From: Actinomycetes bacterium
GTDB lineage: Bacteria > Actinomycetota > Acidimicrobiia > Acidimicrobiales > Ilumatobacteraceae
Length of the DNA stretch: 64,000 bases
NCBI GenBank assembly: GCA_025360105.1
Contig: JANYCT010000052.1
Location: 1 to 64,000 of the forward strand
Reading direction: 5' to 3'
In this document: positions 42,739 to 53,561 of the stretch, one piece after another
Layout of the letters: the number at the start of each line of letters is the position of its first letter
Position numbering within the stretch: position 1 is the stretch's first letter
Program-made: the position numbers and the translations under genes
Notes under the pieces: model-generated
What the model was told of the DNA's origin: nothing
Seen by the model: only the letters and a program-made list of their open reading frames with translations
The model's database searches: none

Positions 42739-43377
42739 TCAGGGTCCGGTGACGGGGGCTGCTGTGGTGGTGGTCGGCGCGAGTGGCTCGGTCGTGGGAG
42801 CCGGTGCGACCGCGGGCGTGACCGTGGTGACGGCCGCCGTAGCTTGGGCCTGACGAATCGCCACGATCTGGGTCACCAGGTCGTAGGGCCAACCGGTGGG
42901 CAGCGTTGTGGGCGCCGGACCCACGGGTAACACGGTGATGCGTTGCTCACCCTTTTCGACGAAATCGATTTCCTCGCGGGCCGCTTCTTTGATTCCGCCG
43001 TCGGTCTGGAGGCGGTCGACCTCGGTCTGCAATTGGTTGTTGGCAGCGTTGAGCGTGGCGAGTTCGCTCGCGCGTGTCGACAACTGGTCGCGCTGCTTCA
43101 TCCACGATTTGATCGGTAAGACGAACAGCGCAGCGCCGATCGCCACGACGATGAGGGCGGCGAACAGGCCCAGCACGACTCGGCCGCGGCGTTGGGGAAC
43201 CAACTGCTTTTCGCGTGCAATCGGGGTCGTGAAATCGCTGAGCAGACTCGAATGCTTGTCGGCGGGCGCAGTGCTGTTCGTTGCTTGTCTCGTGGAGCGC
43301 TTCTGCAGACGCGTTGCACCTGATGTTGCATCGGTCCGCGGGCGCGGGATGGTGCTGGTGCGGTGTCCGTCAGTCAC
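42739..43377 (-). CDS. Septum formation initiator family protein (FtsB/DivIC)
   Basis: A 212-residue protein. It has a long basic cytoplasmic N terminus (about 65 residues), one transmembrane helix (VVLGLFAALIVVAIGAALFVL), then a coiled coil (WMKQRDQLSTRASELATLNAAN, NQLQTEVDRLQ, shown in pieces) and the family's EIDFVEKGEQRI segment. It ends in a Thr/Ala/Pro-rich tail. In actinobacteria this divIC-like gene follows eno, as here. It would help assemble the divisome with FtsL and FtsQ. Confidence 0.88.
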   Translation of the reverse strand: MTDGHRTSTIPRPRTDATSGATRLQKRSTRQATNSTAPADKHSSLLSDFTTPIAREKQLVPQRRGRVVLGLFAALIVVAIGAALFVLPIKSWMKQRDQLSTRASELATLNAANNQLQTEVDRLQTDGGIKEAAREEIDFVEKGEQRITVLPVGPAPTTLPTGWPYDLVTQIVAIRQAQATAAVTTVTPAVAPAPTTEPLAPTTTTAAPVTGP

Positions 43378-43437
43378 CCCGTCAGTTTCGCATCTCGCCG
43401 CTCGAAAGTCGTGGCATCCCGCTGTCAGCGCGCGAGC

Positions 43438-44817
<1,380 letters not shown>

Positions 44818-44819
44818 TC

Positions 44820-46340
44820 ATGACGATCGATGGCGAGGGCAGGATCCTGGCCGACGAGGCGACGCCGCTTCGGCGCTTCTCGGCGCGTGCGCCTTTGCCA
44901 GAAATGGTGCAGAGACTTGCGGCCACGGCATCACTGGTTCTGCTCGGTGCGCTCGCCATCGTCTTCGGGCTGCACTTCCAGCACACGTTCGAGATCTACC
45001 GCAGCGGCAAGCTGCCGAGTGTCACTGCGTATCAGAACGAAGTGGGACGCCTGCTTGGTGTCATGCAGGTCTCCGTCGTTGTTGGATGCGCGGCAATGAC
45101 GCTCTGGAGCGCGACGGCAGTCACCAATGCGCGTCGTGCGTTCCATAGTCTTCGTTCGGTGTGGATCGCGGCCGGCGGCTGGGTAGCCGTTCTGGCATCG
45201 GCGTATGCGGCTCATGCATGGCTCGATACAACCCTTCGGTCCGGCATGCTGCTGGCCGGGTTGACGTTTCTGGTCATGCTCTATGTGCCGCATGGGACCA
45301 TCGCGGGCGCGACAACCGATCTGGGTGGCAACGGCTATCTCGCCCGGGTGTGGTATCTGCTCGAAGTCCTCGCCGCCATTTTGCTGTGGGCGACTCTGTC
45401 GAGCGTCTCGACAGGCCTGTCGTCGTCGCATCCGCAGACGGCAATGCAGGACAAGGCATTCCTGTGCTTCGTCGGCGGACTCTTGTTGTGCGCTGCCGCG
45501 GCAACGTTTTTTGCTGCGGCAAGAAACATCAACGATCTCACCCATCACAAGTGGGAAGGCGCGAGGAGCCCGGGCGGCGGGTGGTCTGGTCCCGCCGGGT
45601 CGGTGGTCATCACGCGTGCGGCGACCTTCGTGCCGAAGTCGCCGATACCGACGTGGGCGCTTCGCATGGCCGTGTGCACCGGTTTCGCCGTCGTGAATGC
45701 TGGGGCCGTCGCCGTCACCTTTGTCGGGCGCAGGAACGCGATTGCTGATGAGGTCCGATACGGCTCAGCGGTTGCGCATGCAGCGCTCGTCGCATCGACG
45801 CACCGGTTCAATCTCGTGATCGCCGCCAGTCTTGGCGTGCACTGTCTCTATGTGCTGTGGGCGATCATCGCGACGATCAACGCGCGGCGGCGCACACTGC
45901 TGGCTCCATCGGTGTTGGCGGTGACCGCAACGTTCCTGTCGGGAACGTTGCTCTTTATGGTCGGACCTCGTCTCGACGACAGCCTCGGCGTCACTGCGCT
46001 GGTGATTGCCTCGTCGGTTACCTACGTGGGGTTCGTCATTGGACAGTTGCTGCTCGGTCGCGCCCTGGTTGCGCTCGGCGGCTCCGGGCGGATATTCCTG
46101 ACGTGGTTGTTGGTCGAGTTCGGCCTCGGAGCATGTGTGGCCTACGTCAGCAGGTTGGCGCGCAACAACACCCAGCTCTTCACCTTCGGAGCGCTGCTTG
46201 CGTTGTTTGCGCTCGTGAGCAGCGCTTGTGCGTGGATTGCGATGGCGCGGCTCGATGCAGCGTGTCGCGCCGAGTCCGATGCGTTCGTTCGCGCGCGCTA
46301 CCCGTTGTGGGCGCGCGCCTTGACGTCGTCCCACAGTTGA
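44820..46340 (+). CDS. Polytopic membrane protein of unknown function
   Basis: About 506 residues from ATG 44820 (an earlier TTG at 44757 is in frame but lies in the eno promoter region). About 11-12 hydrophobic helices are visible, e.g. LVLLGALAIVFGL, GMLLAGLTFLVMLYV, ALVIASSVTYVGFVIGQLLLG and LFTFGALLALFALVSSACAWIA. Two similar halves (each with a helix, an amphipathic 'ANARRAFHSL'- or 'ATINARRRTLL'-type segment and a helix pair) suggest an internal duplication. No family recognised. It is divergent from eno, interrupts the otherwise conserved mazG-eno order, and its 3' end overlaps mazG by 43 nt, convergent. Confidence 0.7.
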   Translation: MTIDGEGRILADEATPLRRFSARAPLPEMVQRLAATASLVLLGALAIVFGLHFQHTFEIYRSGKLPSVTAYQNEVGRLLGVMQVSVVVGCAAMTLWSATAVTNARRAFHSLRSVWIAAGGWVAVLASAYAAHAWLDTTLRSGMLLAGLTFLVMLYVPHGTIAGATTDLGGNGYLARVWYLLEVLAAILLWATLSSVSTGLSSSHPQTAMQDKAFLCFVGGLLLCAAAATFFAAARNINDLTHHKWEGARSPGGGWSGPAGSVVITRAATFVPKSPIPTWALRMAVCTGFAVVNAGAVAVTFVGRRNAIADEVRYGSAVAHAALVASTHRFNLVIAASLGVHCLYVLWAIIATINARRRTLLAPSVLAVTATFLSGTLLFMVGPRLDDSLGVTALVIASSVTYVGFVIGQLLLGRALVALGGSGRIFLTWLLVEFGLGACVAYVSRLARNNTQLFTFGALLALFALVSSACAWIAMARLDAACRAESDAFVRARYPLWARALTSSHS

Positions 46341-47764
46341 TCGAGCGTGGCCAGATCGCTGGACCCAATCGCGATGCCTCGTTCAGCTGCGAGTTGTTCG
46401 ACCGCCTCAAAACGAGTGCGGAACTTCGCCACCGCGCCGCGGAGCGCGACCTCGGGGTCAACCTTCAGATGGCGCGCAACATTCACGACAGCGAAGAGCA
46501 GATCTCCGAGTTCTTCGGCAGTGTGAGCGGTGTCGCCGTTCGAGTGTGCGTGCACCAGTTCGGCGGCTTCCTCGGCGATCTTGGGAAGTGCACCGTGCAC
46601 GTCGGGCCAATCGAATCCGACGCCTGACGCCTTCTTTTGGACCTTGTACGCGTACGAGAGTGAAGGCAGCGAGGTGGGGATGCCGTCGAAGACACTCGTG
46701 CGGCCCTTCTCTGCGCGCTTGATGGACTCCCAGTTGGTGAGCACCTCGTCGGTGGAGTCCACGTGCAGGTTGGCGAATACGTGCGGGTGGCGGCGTATCA
46801 ATTTGTCGTGAATTCCCTGGGTCACATCGGCAATGGTGAACCGACCCTGCTGTTCGGCGATCGTGGCGTGGAATTCCACCTGATACAGCAGGTCGCCGAG
46901 TTCTTCGATGAGTGCTTCGTCTGTTGAGGGATCGTCGGCGTCGAAGGCCTGCAGCGCATCGACGACTTCATAGGTCTCCTCGAGAAGGTGCGGGATGAGG
47001 CTGGCGTGGGTCTGTTCGATATCCCAAGGGCACTGCTCGCGCAACGTGCGAGTGAGCGAATGGAATCGGGCATAGTGCTCGGCTACGGCCACGTTGAGGT
47101 GTGGCACGTAGATACACGTGAGATGATCTGCCTCAACGACCTGATCCATCAGCGACCACGTGGTGTGGGTGATGAGCTCGTCAGGGGTTCCGAGTCGTTG
47201 CAGCACCGTCACCGGAATGTCGTCGTTGTTGCCCGTGTCGGCGTCGTCGATAGCGAGTTTTATGTCGCTGAGGACCCAGTTCGCATGGCAGTGCGCCACG
47301 AGCAGGGGCCCAGTCGACCCTGCCGCGGCAGTGGCGAACTCGTGACCGTCGACGAGTCGTACGCCGTGCTCGACGGGGTCGATACCGAGCGCGTTGTATG
47401 CCACATCCAGAAACGACAGTGCCGGCAACACGACGCACCGCACCCGTGGGTCGTCGCGCAGATGACGAACGCTGCGTTCGAGAACGAGCGGTGAACCGGG
47501 AACGGCGTACAGCACCTCGCCGTGGTCGGTCGCCGCAGCGACGAGCGCTTCGGTAATCTGCGCGTAGACCGACTCAAAGGTGTCCTCGGTCTCGTACAAA
47601 TGGTCGAAGGTGATGGCATCGGCGACGAGTGCTGCCGATGGGTGAACCGCGGTACGAAGGTAGCGGTGCTGTGCGTGCTGGATCGCTGCTCGAGTCTGCT
47701 CGGTCACGTACTCGGGGCCTCCGGGCCCGAGGCCGACGACGACGATCTGCGGGAGTACCGGCAT
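46298..47764 (-). CDS. mazG: MazG-type nucleoside triphosphate pyrophosphohydrolase with tetrapyrrole-methyltransferase-like N domain
   Basis: A 488-residue two-part protein as in Bacillus YabN. Residues about 1-220 are a tetrapyrrole methylase-like domain (VVVGLGPGGPEYVTEQT, YAVPGSPLVLERSV). Residues about 245-485 are MazG (CPWDIEQTHASLIPHLLEETYEVVDAL split in two helices, EELGDLLYQVEFHA, then the second unit KIAEEAAELVHAH, EELGDLLFAVVNVARHL). It hydrolyses non-canonical or excess NTPs. The ATG 47764 overlaps the stop of the lipoprotein gene (TGATG). Order mfd-lipoprotein-mazG-eno is close to mycobacteria. Confidence 0.92.
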   Translation of the reverse strand: MPVLPQIVVVGLGPGGPEYVTEQTRAAIQHAQHRYLRTAVHPSAALVADAITFDHLYETEDTFESVYAQITEALVAAATDHGEVLYAVPGSPLVLERSVRHLRDDPRVRCVVLPALSFLDVAYNALGIDPVEHGVRLVDGHEFATAAAGSTGPLLVAHCHANWVLSDIKLAIDDADTGNNDDIPVTVLQRLGTPDELITHTTWSLMDQVVEADHLTCIYVPHLNVAVAEHYARFHSLTRTLREQCPWDIEQTHASLIPHLLEETYEVVDALQAFDADDPSTDEALIEELGDLLYQVEFHATIAEQQGRFTIADVTQGIHDKLIRRHPHVFANLHVDSTDEVLTNWESIKRAEKGRTSVFDGIPTSLPSLSYAYKVQKKASGVGFDWPDVHGALPKIAEEAAELVHAHSNGDTAHTAEELGDLLFAVVNVARHLKVDPEVALRGAVAKFRTRFEAVEQLAAERGIAIGSSDLATLDQLWDDVKARAHNG

Positions 47765-48306
47765 CAGCGAGTGGCGACCACTTGGCCGGTGGCCGCGTCC
47801 CACATGCCGTAGCGGCTGTCGATGCTCACCTTCGCTGCTTGCGCAGCCTTGAGGAGTGTCGCCTGCGCGTCAGCACCGAACGCAGCGGCGAATGCCGGCT
47901 GCAGCGTCTGCGAGTCGAGCACGAACGACTTGAGCTGGGCGCTGAGACCGGTCCAGACCGTTGCGGCGTTTCCACCCAGGATCTTGTCCTCTGCAGCCTT
48001 TCGGTCCGCTGCGGACACGGGCACGCCCTTGGCCACGAGCGCGTCTGACATGATCACGTTGCTCACCCACTGGCCGAGGATGCTGCGTGCCGTATTGCCC
48101 GGCATGCCCGTGGCATCGACCGGCGGAATCTGGAAGGTGTCGGCCGACGTGGCGACGCCCTGCAGGAGGAGCTGATACTGGGCAACGGTGAGGTGTTTGC
48201 CATTGGTGTCGGCGGCGTTGCGCGTCGTGGAGACGGAGCTACAACCCGAGGCAAGAGTGCCGGCGAGAGCGAGCGCAGCAAAGGCAACAGAGAATCGACG
48301 AATCAC
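47764..48306 (-). CDS. Lipoprotein with SurA/trigger-factor-like N domain
   Basis: A 180-residue lipoprotein. The signal peptide (RRFSVAFAALALAGTLASGC) ends in a lipobox LASGC, so Cys22 would be lipid-anchored. The remainder (LTVAQYQLLLQGVATSADTF, VSNVIMSDALVAKGVPVSA, ADRKAAEDKIL) resembles the SurA N-terminal chaperone-like domain without an attached peptidyl-prolyl isomerase domain. It lies 10 nt after mfd and is coupled to mazG. The position corresponds to that of mycobacterial lpqU-region lipoproteins. A role in folding exported proteins is likely but unproven. Confidence 0.75.
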   Translation of the reverse strand: MIRRFSVAFAALALAGTLASGCSSVSTTRNAADTNGKHLTVAQYQLLLQGVATSADTFQIPPVDATGMPGNTARSILGQWVSNVIMSDALVAKGVPVSAADRKAAEDKILGGNAATVWTGLSAQLKSFVLDSQTLQPAFAAAFGADAQATLLKAAQAAKVSIDSRYGMWDAATGQVVATR

Positions 48307-48316
48307 GACGCCGACC

Positions 48317-51300
48317 CTATCCGTTCGTCGCTGGTGGAATCAGTTCGCGAAGAAATCCGACGAGGAACGTCGCCGGATCTACGCCCCGTTTGATAGGTAC
48401 CACGATCTGCTTCAGGTCGTCCTTGATCAGGGCGTCGCGTGAGAGTCGCTTCAGGCGTAGTGCCTCGCTCGTCTTGAGCTGCAGCGGTCCAAGGCGCGCC
48501 TTGTCGGAGTTGATCGTGATGTCAACCAGGCCGAGGCGATGGCAGTCGGCACGCAAACGACTGATCATCAGCAATGCCTCCGCAGGCTCGGGTACCGGGC
48601 CGTAACGATCCTCCCATTCGGCACGAATGTCATCGACGTCGGTATCGGTGGTAACCGCCGCGAGGCGCCGGTAGGCCTCGAGACGCAGCTCCTCTTTGGG
48701 CACATAGGCTGCGGGAAGGTGCGCGTTCGTGGGCACATCGAGCTTCACTTCCGATGGTTCCTTGGGCTCCTCGCCCTTCATCTCGCTGACGGCTTCAGTG
48801 ACCATCTGGCAGTAGAGGTCGTAGCCGACCGCGGCGATGTGGCCGCTCTGTGCCTGACCGAGCAGGTTGCCCGCGCCGCGGATCTCGAGATCACGCATTG
48901 CGATCTTGAATCCGCTGCCCAGATCGGTGGCTTCGCCGATGGTCTTGAGCCGTTCGTATGCCTCCTCGGTGAGCGTTTTGTCGCGGGGGTGGAACAGATA
49001 CGCGTAGGCACGAGAGCCACTCCGGCCGACGCGTCCGCGAAGCTGATGCATCTGCCCGAGGCCGAGCAGGTCGGCTCGTTCGACGACCAAGGTGTTCACG
49101 GTCGGCATGTCGATGCCGCTCTCGATGATGGTGGTGCACACCAGCACGTCGAAGCGGCCCTCCCAGAAGTCGAGCACCACCTGTTCGAGCGTGCCTTCGT
49201 CCATCTGACCGTGGGCCACCGCGATGCGCGCCTCCGGTACCAATTCGCGCAGCCGCTGCGCGCAGGCGTCAATACTCTGCACGCGGTTGTGGACCCAGAA
49301 CACCTGGCCCTCGCGCAGCAGCTCGCGACGAAGTGACTCGACAGCGACGCGTTCGTCGTATTCGCCGACGAAGGTGAGGATGGGCTGACGATCAGCGGGT
49401 GGGGTCTGCAACAACGACAGGTCGCGGATGCCTACCAGGCTCATCTCGAGTGTGCGCGGAATCGGCGTGGCGCTCAGGGTCAACACGTCGACGTTGACCT
49501 TCATCTTCTTCATCGTCTCTTTGTGCTGCACGCCAAAACGCTGTTCTTCGTCGACCACCAAGAGCCCGAGGTCCTTGAACTTCACGCTCTCCTGGAGGAG
49601 CCGATGCGTGCCGATCACGCAATCCACCTCACCGCTAGCGAGGCCGTCGATCACCTTCTTGGCCTGCGCATTCGTGAGGAATCGGCTGAGCACCTCGACG
49701 CGCACTGGATAGCCGGCGAAGCGATCGGCGAAGGTATTGCCGTGCTGCGTCGCGAGCAGCGTGGTGGGCGCCATTACGGCCACCTGCTTGCCGTCTTGGA
49801 TGGCCTTGAACGCGGCGCGAACGGCGACCTCGGTCTTGCCGAAGCCGACATCGCCGCAAATGAGGCGGTCCATGGGGAACGCCCGCTCCATGTCGGCCTT
49901 GGTGTCGTCGATGGCCTGTCGTTGGTCGGGTGTCTCCACGAACGGGAAGGCATCCTCCATTTCGTGCTGCCAGGGGGTGTCCTGGCCGAACGCGAAGCCC
50001 GCAGCATGTACCCGCTTCTGATAGAGCACCACGAGTTCCTGGGCGATCTCACGTACGGCCGACTTGACCTTGGCCTTGGCCTTGGCGAAGTCGGCGCCCC
50101 CGAGCCGATGCAACACGGGTGCCTCGCCGCCGACGTACTGACGGATCGTGTCGATCTGGTCGCTGGGGATATAGAGCTTGTCGCCGCCCTTGTACGCGAG
50201 GAGCAGGTAGTCGCGCTCGACCCCGCCGATGCTGCGCTTGACCATGCCCTGGTATTGGCCCACGCCATGCTGATAATGCACCACGTAGTTGCCGGGTTTG
50301 AGATCTTCGAAGAAGCCGGCGCTCTCGCGCTTGCGGGGTCGAGGCTGACGATGCGTGCGCCGACGACCGGTGAGGTCGCCCTCGGCAACGACGGCCACCT
50401 TGGCCGATGGAATCGTGAACCCGCGATGCAACGGGGCGACGACGACGTTGCCGCCCGGACGCCCGAGATCGGCACCGGCTGTAGCGATACTGAAGTCGAT
50501 ACCACGGTCACGCAGGAGCTGTGCGAGGCGGTTCGCGGAGCCCTCGCCATCGGCAGCCACCACGACTCGCCACTTATCGGCGAGGAGCTCGGTGAGCCGG
50601 TTCGTGAGACCCTCGCCGTCGCCGACCACGGGGCCCCATCCGCTGGCGTTCACCATCGGTGAATCGGGGTTCTCCGGTGTGACCGTGAGCATCCACGCAC
50701 TCACGGCTCCGCCGAGCAACTGGTCAGGGTCGGCGTGCAGACGCGGGAAGGCAACATCGGGATCGCGTCCCCAAGTGCTCGCGAGCGCGCGGGCGAGATC
50801 GTCTTCCTCTGCGAGCAGATCCTGAGCGCGGTCGCGCATGCGTCGAGGTTCGACGAGCACCACCTTGGCGGTGGCAGGCAGAACGTCGGTGAGCAGTTGA
50901 TCGGTGTCGGTGAGCCACGGCAGCCAGCTCTCCATGCCATCGAAGTGCGTGCCTTCGGCGAGGCGCTCCCACTGTTCGCGGCCCCATGGCTCGGTGCCCA
51001 CGAGCGCGTTGGCACGGGCGCGAACGGCGTCGCTGGGGAGGAGTTCTCGTGCGGGAAAGATCAGTGCTTCGTCGAGGTCGTGCGTACTGCGCTGGTCGTT
51101 GACGCTGATAGCCGTGAGTCGATCCACTTCGTCACCCCACAGGTCGATTCGGATCGGCACCTCGGCGGTCGACGGGAACACGTCGATGATTGCGCCGCGT
51201 CGCGCGACCTCGCCGCGGTGTTCGACGATCTCCTCGCGTCGGTAGCCGCCGGCGATGAGTGTCTGCAGGAGTTCGTCGGGGTCGATGATCGCACCGGGAT

Positions 51301-51721
51301 GGACACGCACGGGCTCGACCTCCACTGCCCCCGGTCCGAGTCGTTGCAGCAACGAGCGCACGCTGGCAACAATGATGGCGGGGCAGCGGTTCACGTTGCC
51401 GAGGCGCCACAGCACCTCGAGCCGGCGGCCCATCGTCTCTACGCTTGGACTCACACGCTCGAAGGGCAGAGTCTCCCACGCCGGGAACAACACGACCTCG
51501 CCATCGGCCATGAACTGCTGGAGATCATCGAACAACTGCCCGGCCGCCGTACCGGTGGGGCAGGCGATGACCAGTGGTCGGCGCGCGCTGAGATGCGAGA
51601 GCGCCGCGATCGCGATGGGTCGCGCTGCCTCGGGCACGGCGATGATCGCGTTCGGCTTGCCGAGCGCCTGTGTGAGCGCAGGTTCGTCGCGAAGGAATGG
51701 GGGAAGTGACGCGAGATTCAT
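48317..51721 (-). CDS. mfd: Transcription-repair coupling factor
   Basis: A 1134-residue Mfd from ATG 51721 (a TTG at 51745 is also in frame). In order: UvrB-like N-terminal region (about 1-350), the CarD-like RNA-polymerase-interacting domain (about 465-560, [16 protein letters not shown]), then the RecG-like helicase (Walker [54 protein letters not shown]) and a C-terminal TRCF domain. It removes stalled RNA polymerase at lesions and recruits UvrA. Downstream lipoprotein and mazG genes are probably co-transcribed. Confidence 0.97.
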   Translation of the reverse strand: MNLASLPPFLRDEPALTQALGKPNAIIAVPEAARPIAIAALSHLSARRPLVIACPTGTAAGQLFDDLQQFMADGEVVLFPAWETLPFERVSPSVETMGRRLEVLWRLGNVNRCPAIIVASVRSLLQRLGPGAVEVEPVRVHPGAIIDPDELLQTLIAGGYRREEIVEHRGEVARRGAIIDVFPSTAEVPIRIDLWGDEVDRLTAISVNDQRSTHDLDEALIFPARELLPSDAVRARANALVGTEPWGREQWERLAEGTHFDGMESWLPWLTDTDQLLTDVLPATAKVVLVEPRRMRDRAQDLLAEEDDLARALASTWGRDPDVAFPRLHADPDQLLGGAVSAWMLTVTPENPDSPMVNASGWGPVVGDGEGLTNRLTELLADKWRVVVAADGEGSANRLAQLLRDRGIDFSIATAGADLGRPGGNVVVAPLHRGFTIPSAKVAVVAEGDLTGRRRTHRQPRPRKRESAGFFEDLKPGNYVVHYQHGVGQYQGMVKRSIGGVERDYLLLAYKGGDKLYIPSDQIDTIRQYVGGEAPVLHRLGGADFAKAKAKVKSAVREIAQELVVLYQKRVHAAGFAFGQDTPWQHEMEDAFPFVETPDQRQAIDDTKADMERAFPMDRLICGDVGFGKTEVAVRAAFKAIQDGKQVAVMAPTTLLATQHGNTFADRFAGYPVRVEVLSRFLTNAQAKKVIDGLASGEVDCVIGTHRLLQESVKFKDLGLLVVDEEQRFGVQHKETMKKMKVNVDVLTLSATPIPRTLEMSLVGIRDLSLLQTPPADRQPILTFVGEYDERVAVESLRRELLREGQVFWVHNRVQSIDACAQRLRELVPEARIAVAHGQMDEGTLEQVVLDFWEGRFDVLVCTTIIESGIDMPTVNTLVVERADLLGLGQMHQLRGRVGRSGSRAYAYLFHPRDKTLTEEAYERLKTIGEATDLGSGFKIAMRDLEIRGAGNLLGQAQSGHIAAVGYDLYCQMVTEAVSEMKGEEPKEPSEVKLDVPTNAHLPAAYVPKEELRLEAYRRLAAVTTDTDVDDIRAEWEDRYGPVPEPAEALLMISRLRADCHRLGLVDITINSDKARLGPLQLKTSEALRLKRLSRDALIKDDLKQIVVPIKRGVDPATFLVGFLRELIPPATNG

Positions 51722-51769
51722 GAGCCGCACTGAGGGTATCGGCAACCGCCGGGTCCCCGCCGTTGGACG

Positions 51770-53431
51770 TCAGGCGTCGGTGAGCGGTTTGGCGAGGCGC
51801 AGGGTCGACAGTGTGTGTGGCGCGGCCAGGCCGTTGAGCGCAATCTCGAAGTCGGGGAGCTCGTAGATCTCGCCATCGTCGGTGATCATGATGAACCGGT
51901 CGAACTGTGCGAGGAAGGTGCGGTCGTGGCTCACTGCGATGACAGTTCCCTCGAATCCGTCGAGAGCGCGCTCGAGCGCCTCTGACGACTCGATGTCGAG
52001 GTTGTCGGTGGGCTCGTCGAGCAGCAACACGTTGTGGCCGGCCAGCTCGAGGCTGAGGATCTCGAGCCGCGCCTTTTGGCCGCCCGACAGCGTCTGGAAC
52101 TCCTGCCGTGCATTGTTCACCAAGCCGTATCTGGCCAGCGCGGCCATCGACTTCTGTTCGTCGACGAGCTTGTCGCCCACGATTTCGATACACGTGCGGC
52201 CTCGGAAGTCGGGGCGGTCGTTGACTTGGTTGAACATCCCCACAGAGGTGCGCGGCCCAAAGGTGATGGTGCCGCTGAGCATCGCGTGGTGGCCGTTGAG
52301 CGCGTTGAGGAGGTGTGTCTTGCCCGTGCCGTTCGGACCAATGAGACCGACCCGTTCGCCGAAGTGGACTTCGTCGTTGAAGGGTAAGAACAGATTGTCG
52401 ACCATCACGTTGTCGAACTTCACCACCCGGCGCGCCGAGTCGCCACCACGGAATCGTACGTAGATCTGCTGATCAGGAACCGGGGGCGGGGGAGGGCCGG
52501 CCTTGACGAACTTCTCCCAACGGGTCTCGGCTGCGTTTGCCTTGGTGGCGTTTTTGAAGTTCTGTGCAGCGCGCTGCTTCATGATTTTCATGTGTTGAAA
52601 CAGGCGACGTTCCTCGTCGTTCCACCGCTTCAGGTCGTCGCCGAGTAGTTCTTGGCGCTTCTGGCGTGCCTCGGGGAACGTGGTGTACGAGCCACCGTGG
52701 ACCCAACAGCCCGAACCCTCGACGGCGATGATTTTGGTGGCCACCCGCTCGAGCAGCGTGCGGTCGTGACTCACCATCAAGATGGTGGACTTGCACTCCA
52801 TGATCTGCTCCTCGAGCCAGCAGCGGGTGGGGATGTCGAGGTAGTTGTCGGGCTCGTCGAGGAACAACACGTCGGCCCCCGAGTTGAGCAACAGGTCGAG
52901 TACGAGGCGTTTCCGTTCGCCTCCGGAGAGTTGACCGACGAGACGGGTGGTGAAGTCCTCGACCGGTGTCTTGACGCTGCGCTGGGCGGCGGCCGCCCAT
53001 TGGTTCTCGAGTTCGTACCCGCCCAAGTCACCCCAGTCGGAGAGCGCCTCGGCGTACCCCATGCCGTCGTCGGTGCCGGCTACGAGGGCGCGCTCGGCTG
53101 CAGCCAAACGACGCCCTGCAGCGCGCAACGCGTTCGGTGCAACCTCGATGAGCATGTCGCGCAGGGGCGCATCGGGCAGCGACATGCCTACGTCCTGGGT
53201 CATCTGCAGGAACGTGCCGCCCACGGTGAACTCGCCGTCGGCGGCGTCGATCTGGCCGGTGAGGATACGCAGAATCGTGCTTTTGCCCACGCCGTTCGGA
53301 CCCACGAGCGCGGCGTGCTCTCCGGGCGTGACGCGGAAGCTCACATCGAAGAACAACTGGTCTGCCCCCGGGGGCGCGTACTCCAAGTCGGACACCACGA
53401 TGCTGCTCATACCGAGCAGTCTGGCTGTCAT
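51770..53431 (-). CDS. ABC-F family ATPase
   Basis: A 553-residue protein with two ABC domains and no transmembrane segment. Domain 1 has GPNGVGKST, LSGGERKRLVLDLLL and DVLFLDEPDNYLDIP; domain 2 has GPNGTGKTHLL, LSGGQKARLEIL and NVLLLDEPTDNLDIES. The linker between them contains KNATKANAAETRWEKF. ABC-F proteins act on the ribosome as translation factors or antibiotic-resistance proteins. The ATG 53431 has GAGGAAG 8 nt upstream; ATG 53410 is an alternative. It is divergent from a second ABC-F gene. The signature D of the first Walker B is followed by N (DN), a common variation. Confidence 0.9.
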   Translation of the reverse strand: MTARLLGMSSIVVSDLEYAPPGADQLFFDVSFRVTPGEHAALVGPNGVGKSTILRILTGQIDAADGEFTVGGTFLQMTQDVGMSLPDAPLRDMLIEVAPNALRAAGRRLAAAERALVAGTDDGMGYAEALSDWGDLGGYELENQWAAAAQRSVKTPVEDFTTRLVGQLSGGERKRLVLDLLLNSGADVLFLDEPDNYLDIPTRCWLEEQIMECKSTILMVSHDRTLLERVATKIIAVEGSGCWVHGGSYTTFPEARQKRQELLGDDLKRWNDEERRLFQHMKIMKQRAAQNFKNATKANAAETRWEKFVKAGPPPPPVPDQQIYVRFRGGDSARRVVKFDNVMVDNLFLPFNDEVHFGERVGLIGPNGTGKTHLLNALNGHHAMLSGTITFGPRTSVGMFNQVNDRPDFRGRTCIEIVGDKLVDEQKSMAALARYGLVNNARQEFQTLSGGQKARLEILSLELAGHNVLLLDEPTDNLDIESSEALERALDGFEGTVIAVSHDRTFLAQFDRFIMITDDGEIYELPDFEIALNGLAAPHTLSTLRLAKPLTDA

Positions 53432-53561
53432 CGTGCGAACTTCCTCAACAGCGTTGATGCAGGAGGCCCGAGGAGAAATTGGCGCGCACCGATGCTTGCA
53501 TCCCGATACCGTCGCGGCGTGCCTCGCCCGGCACCCATTGTTCGCGATTCGACTCGATGCC

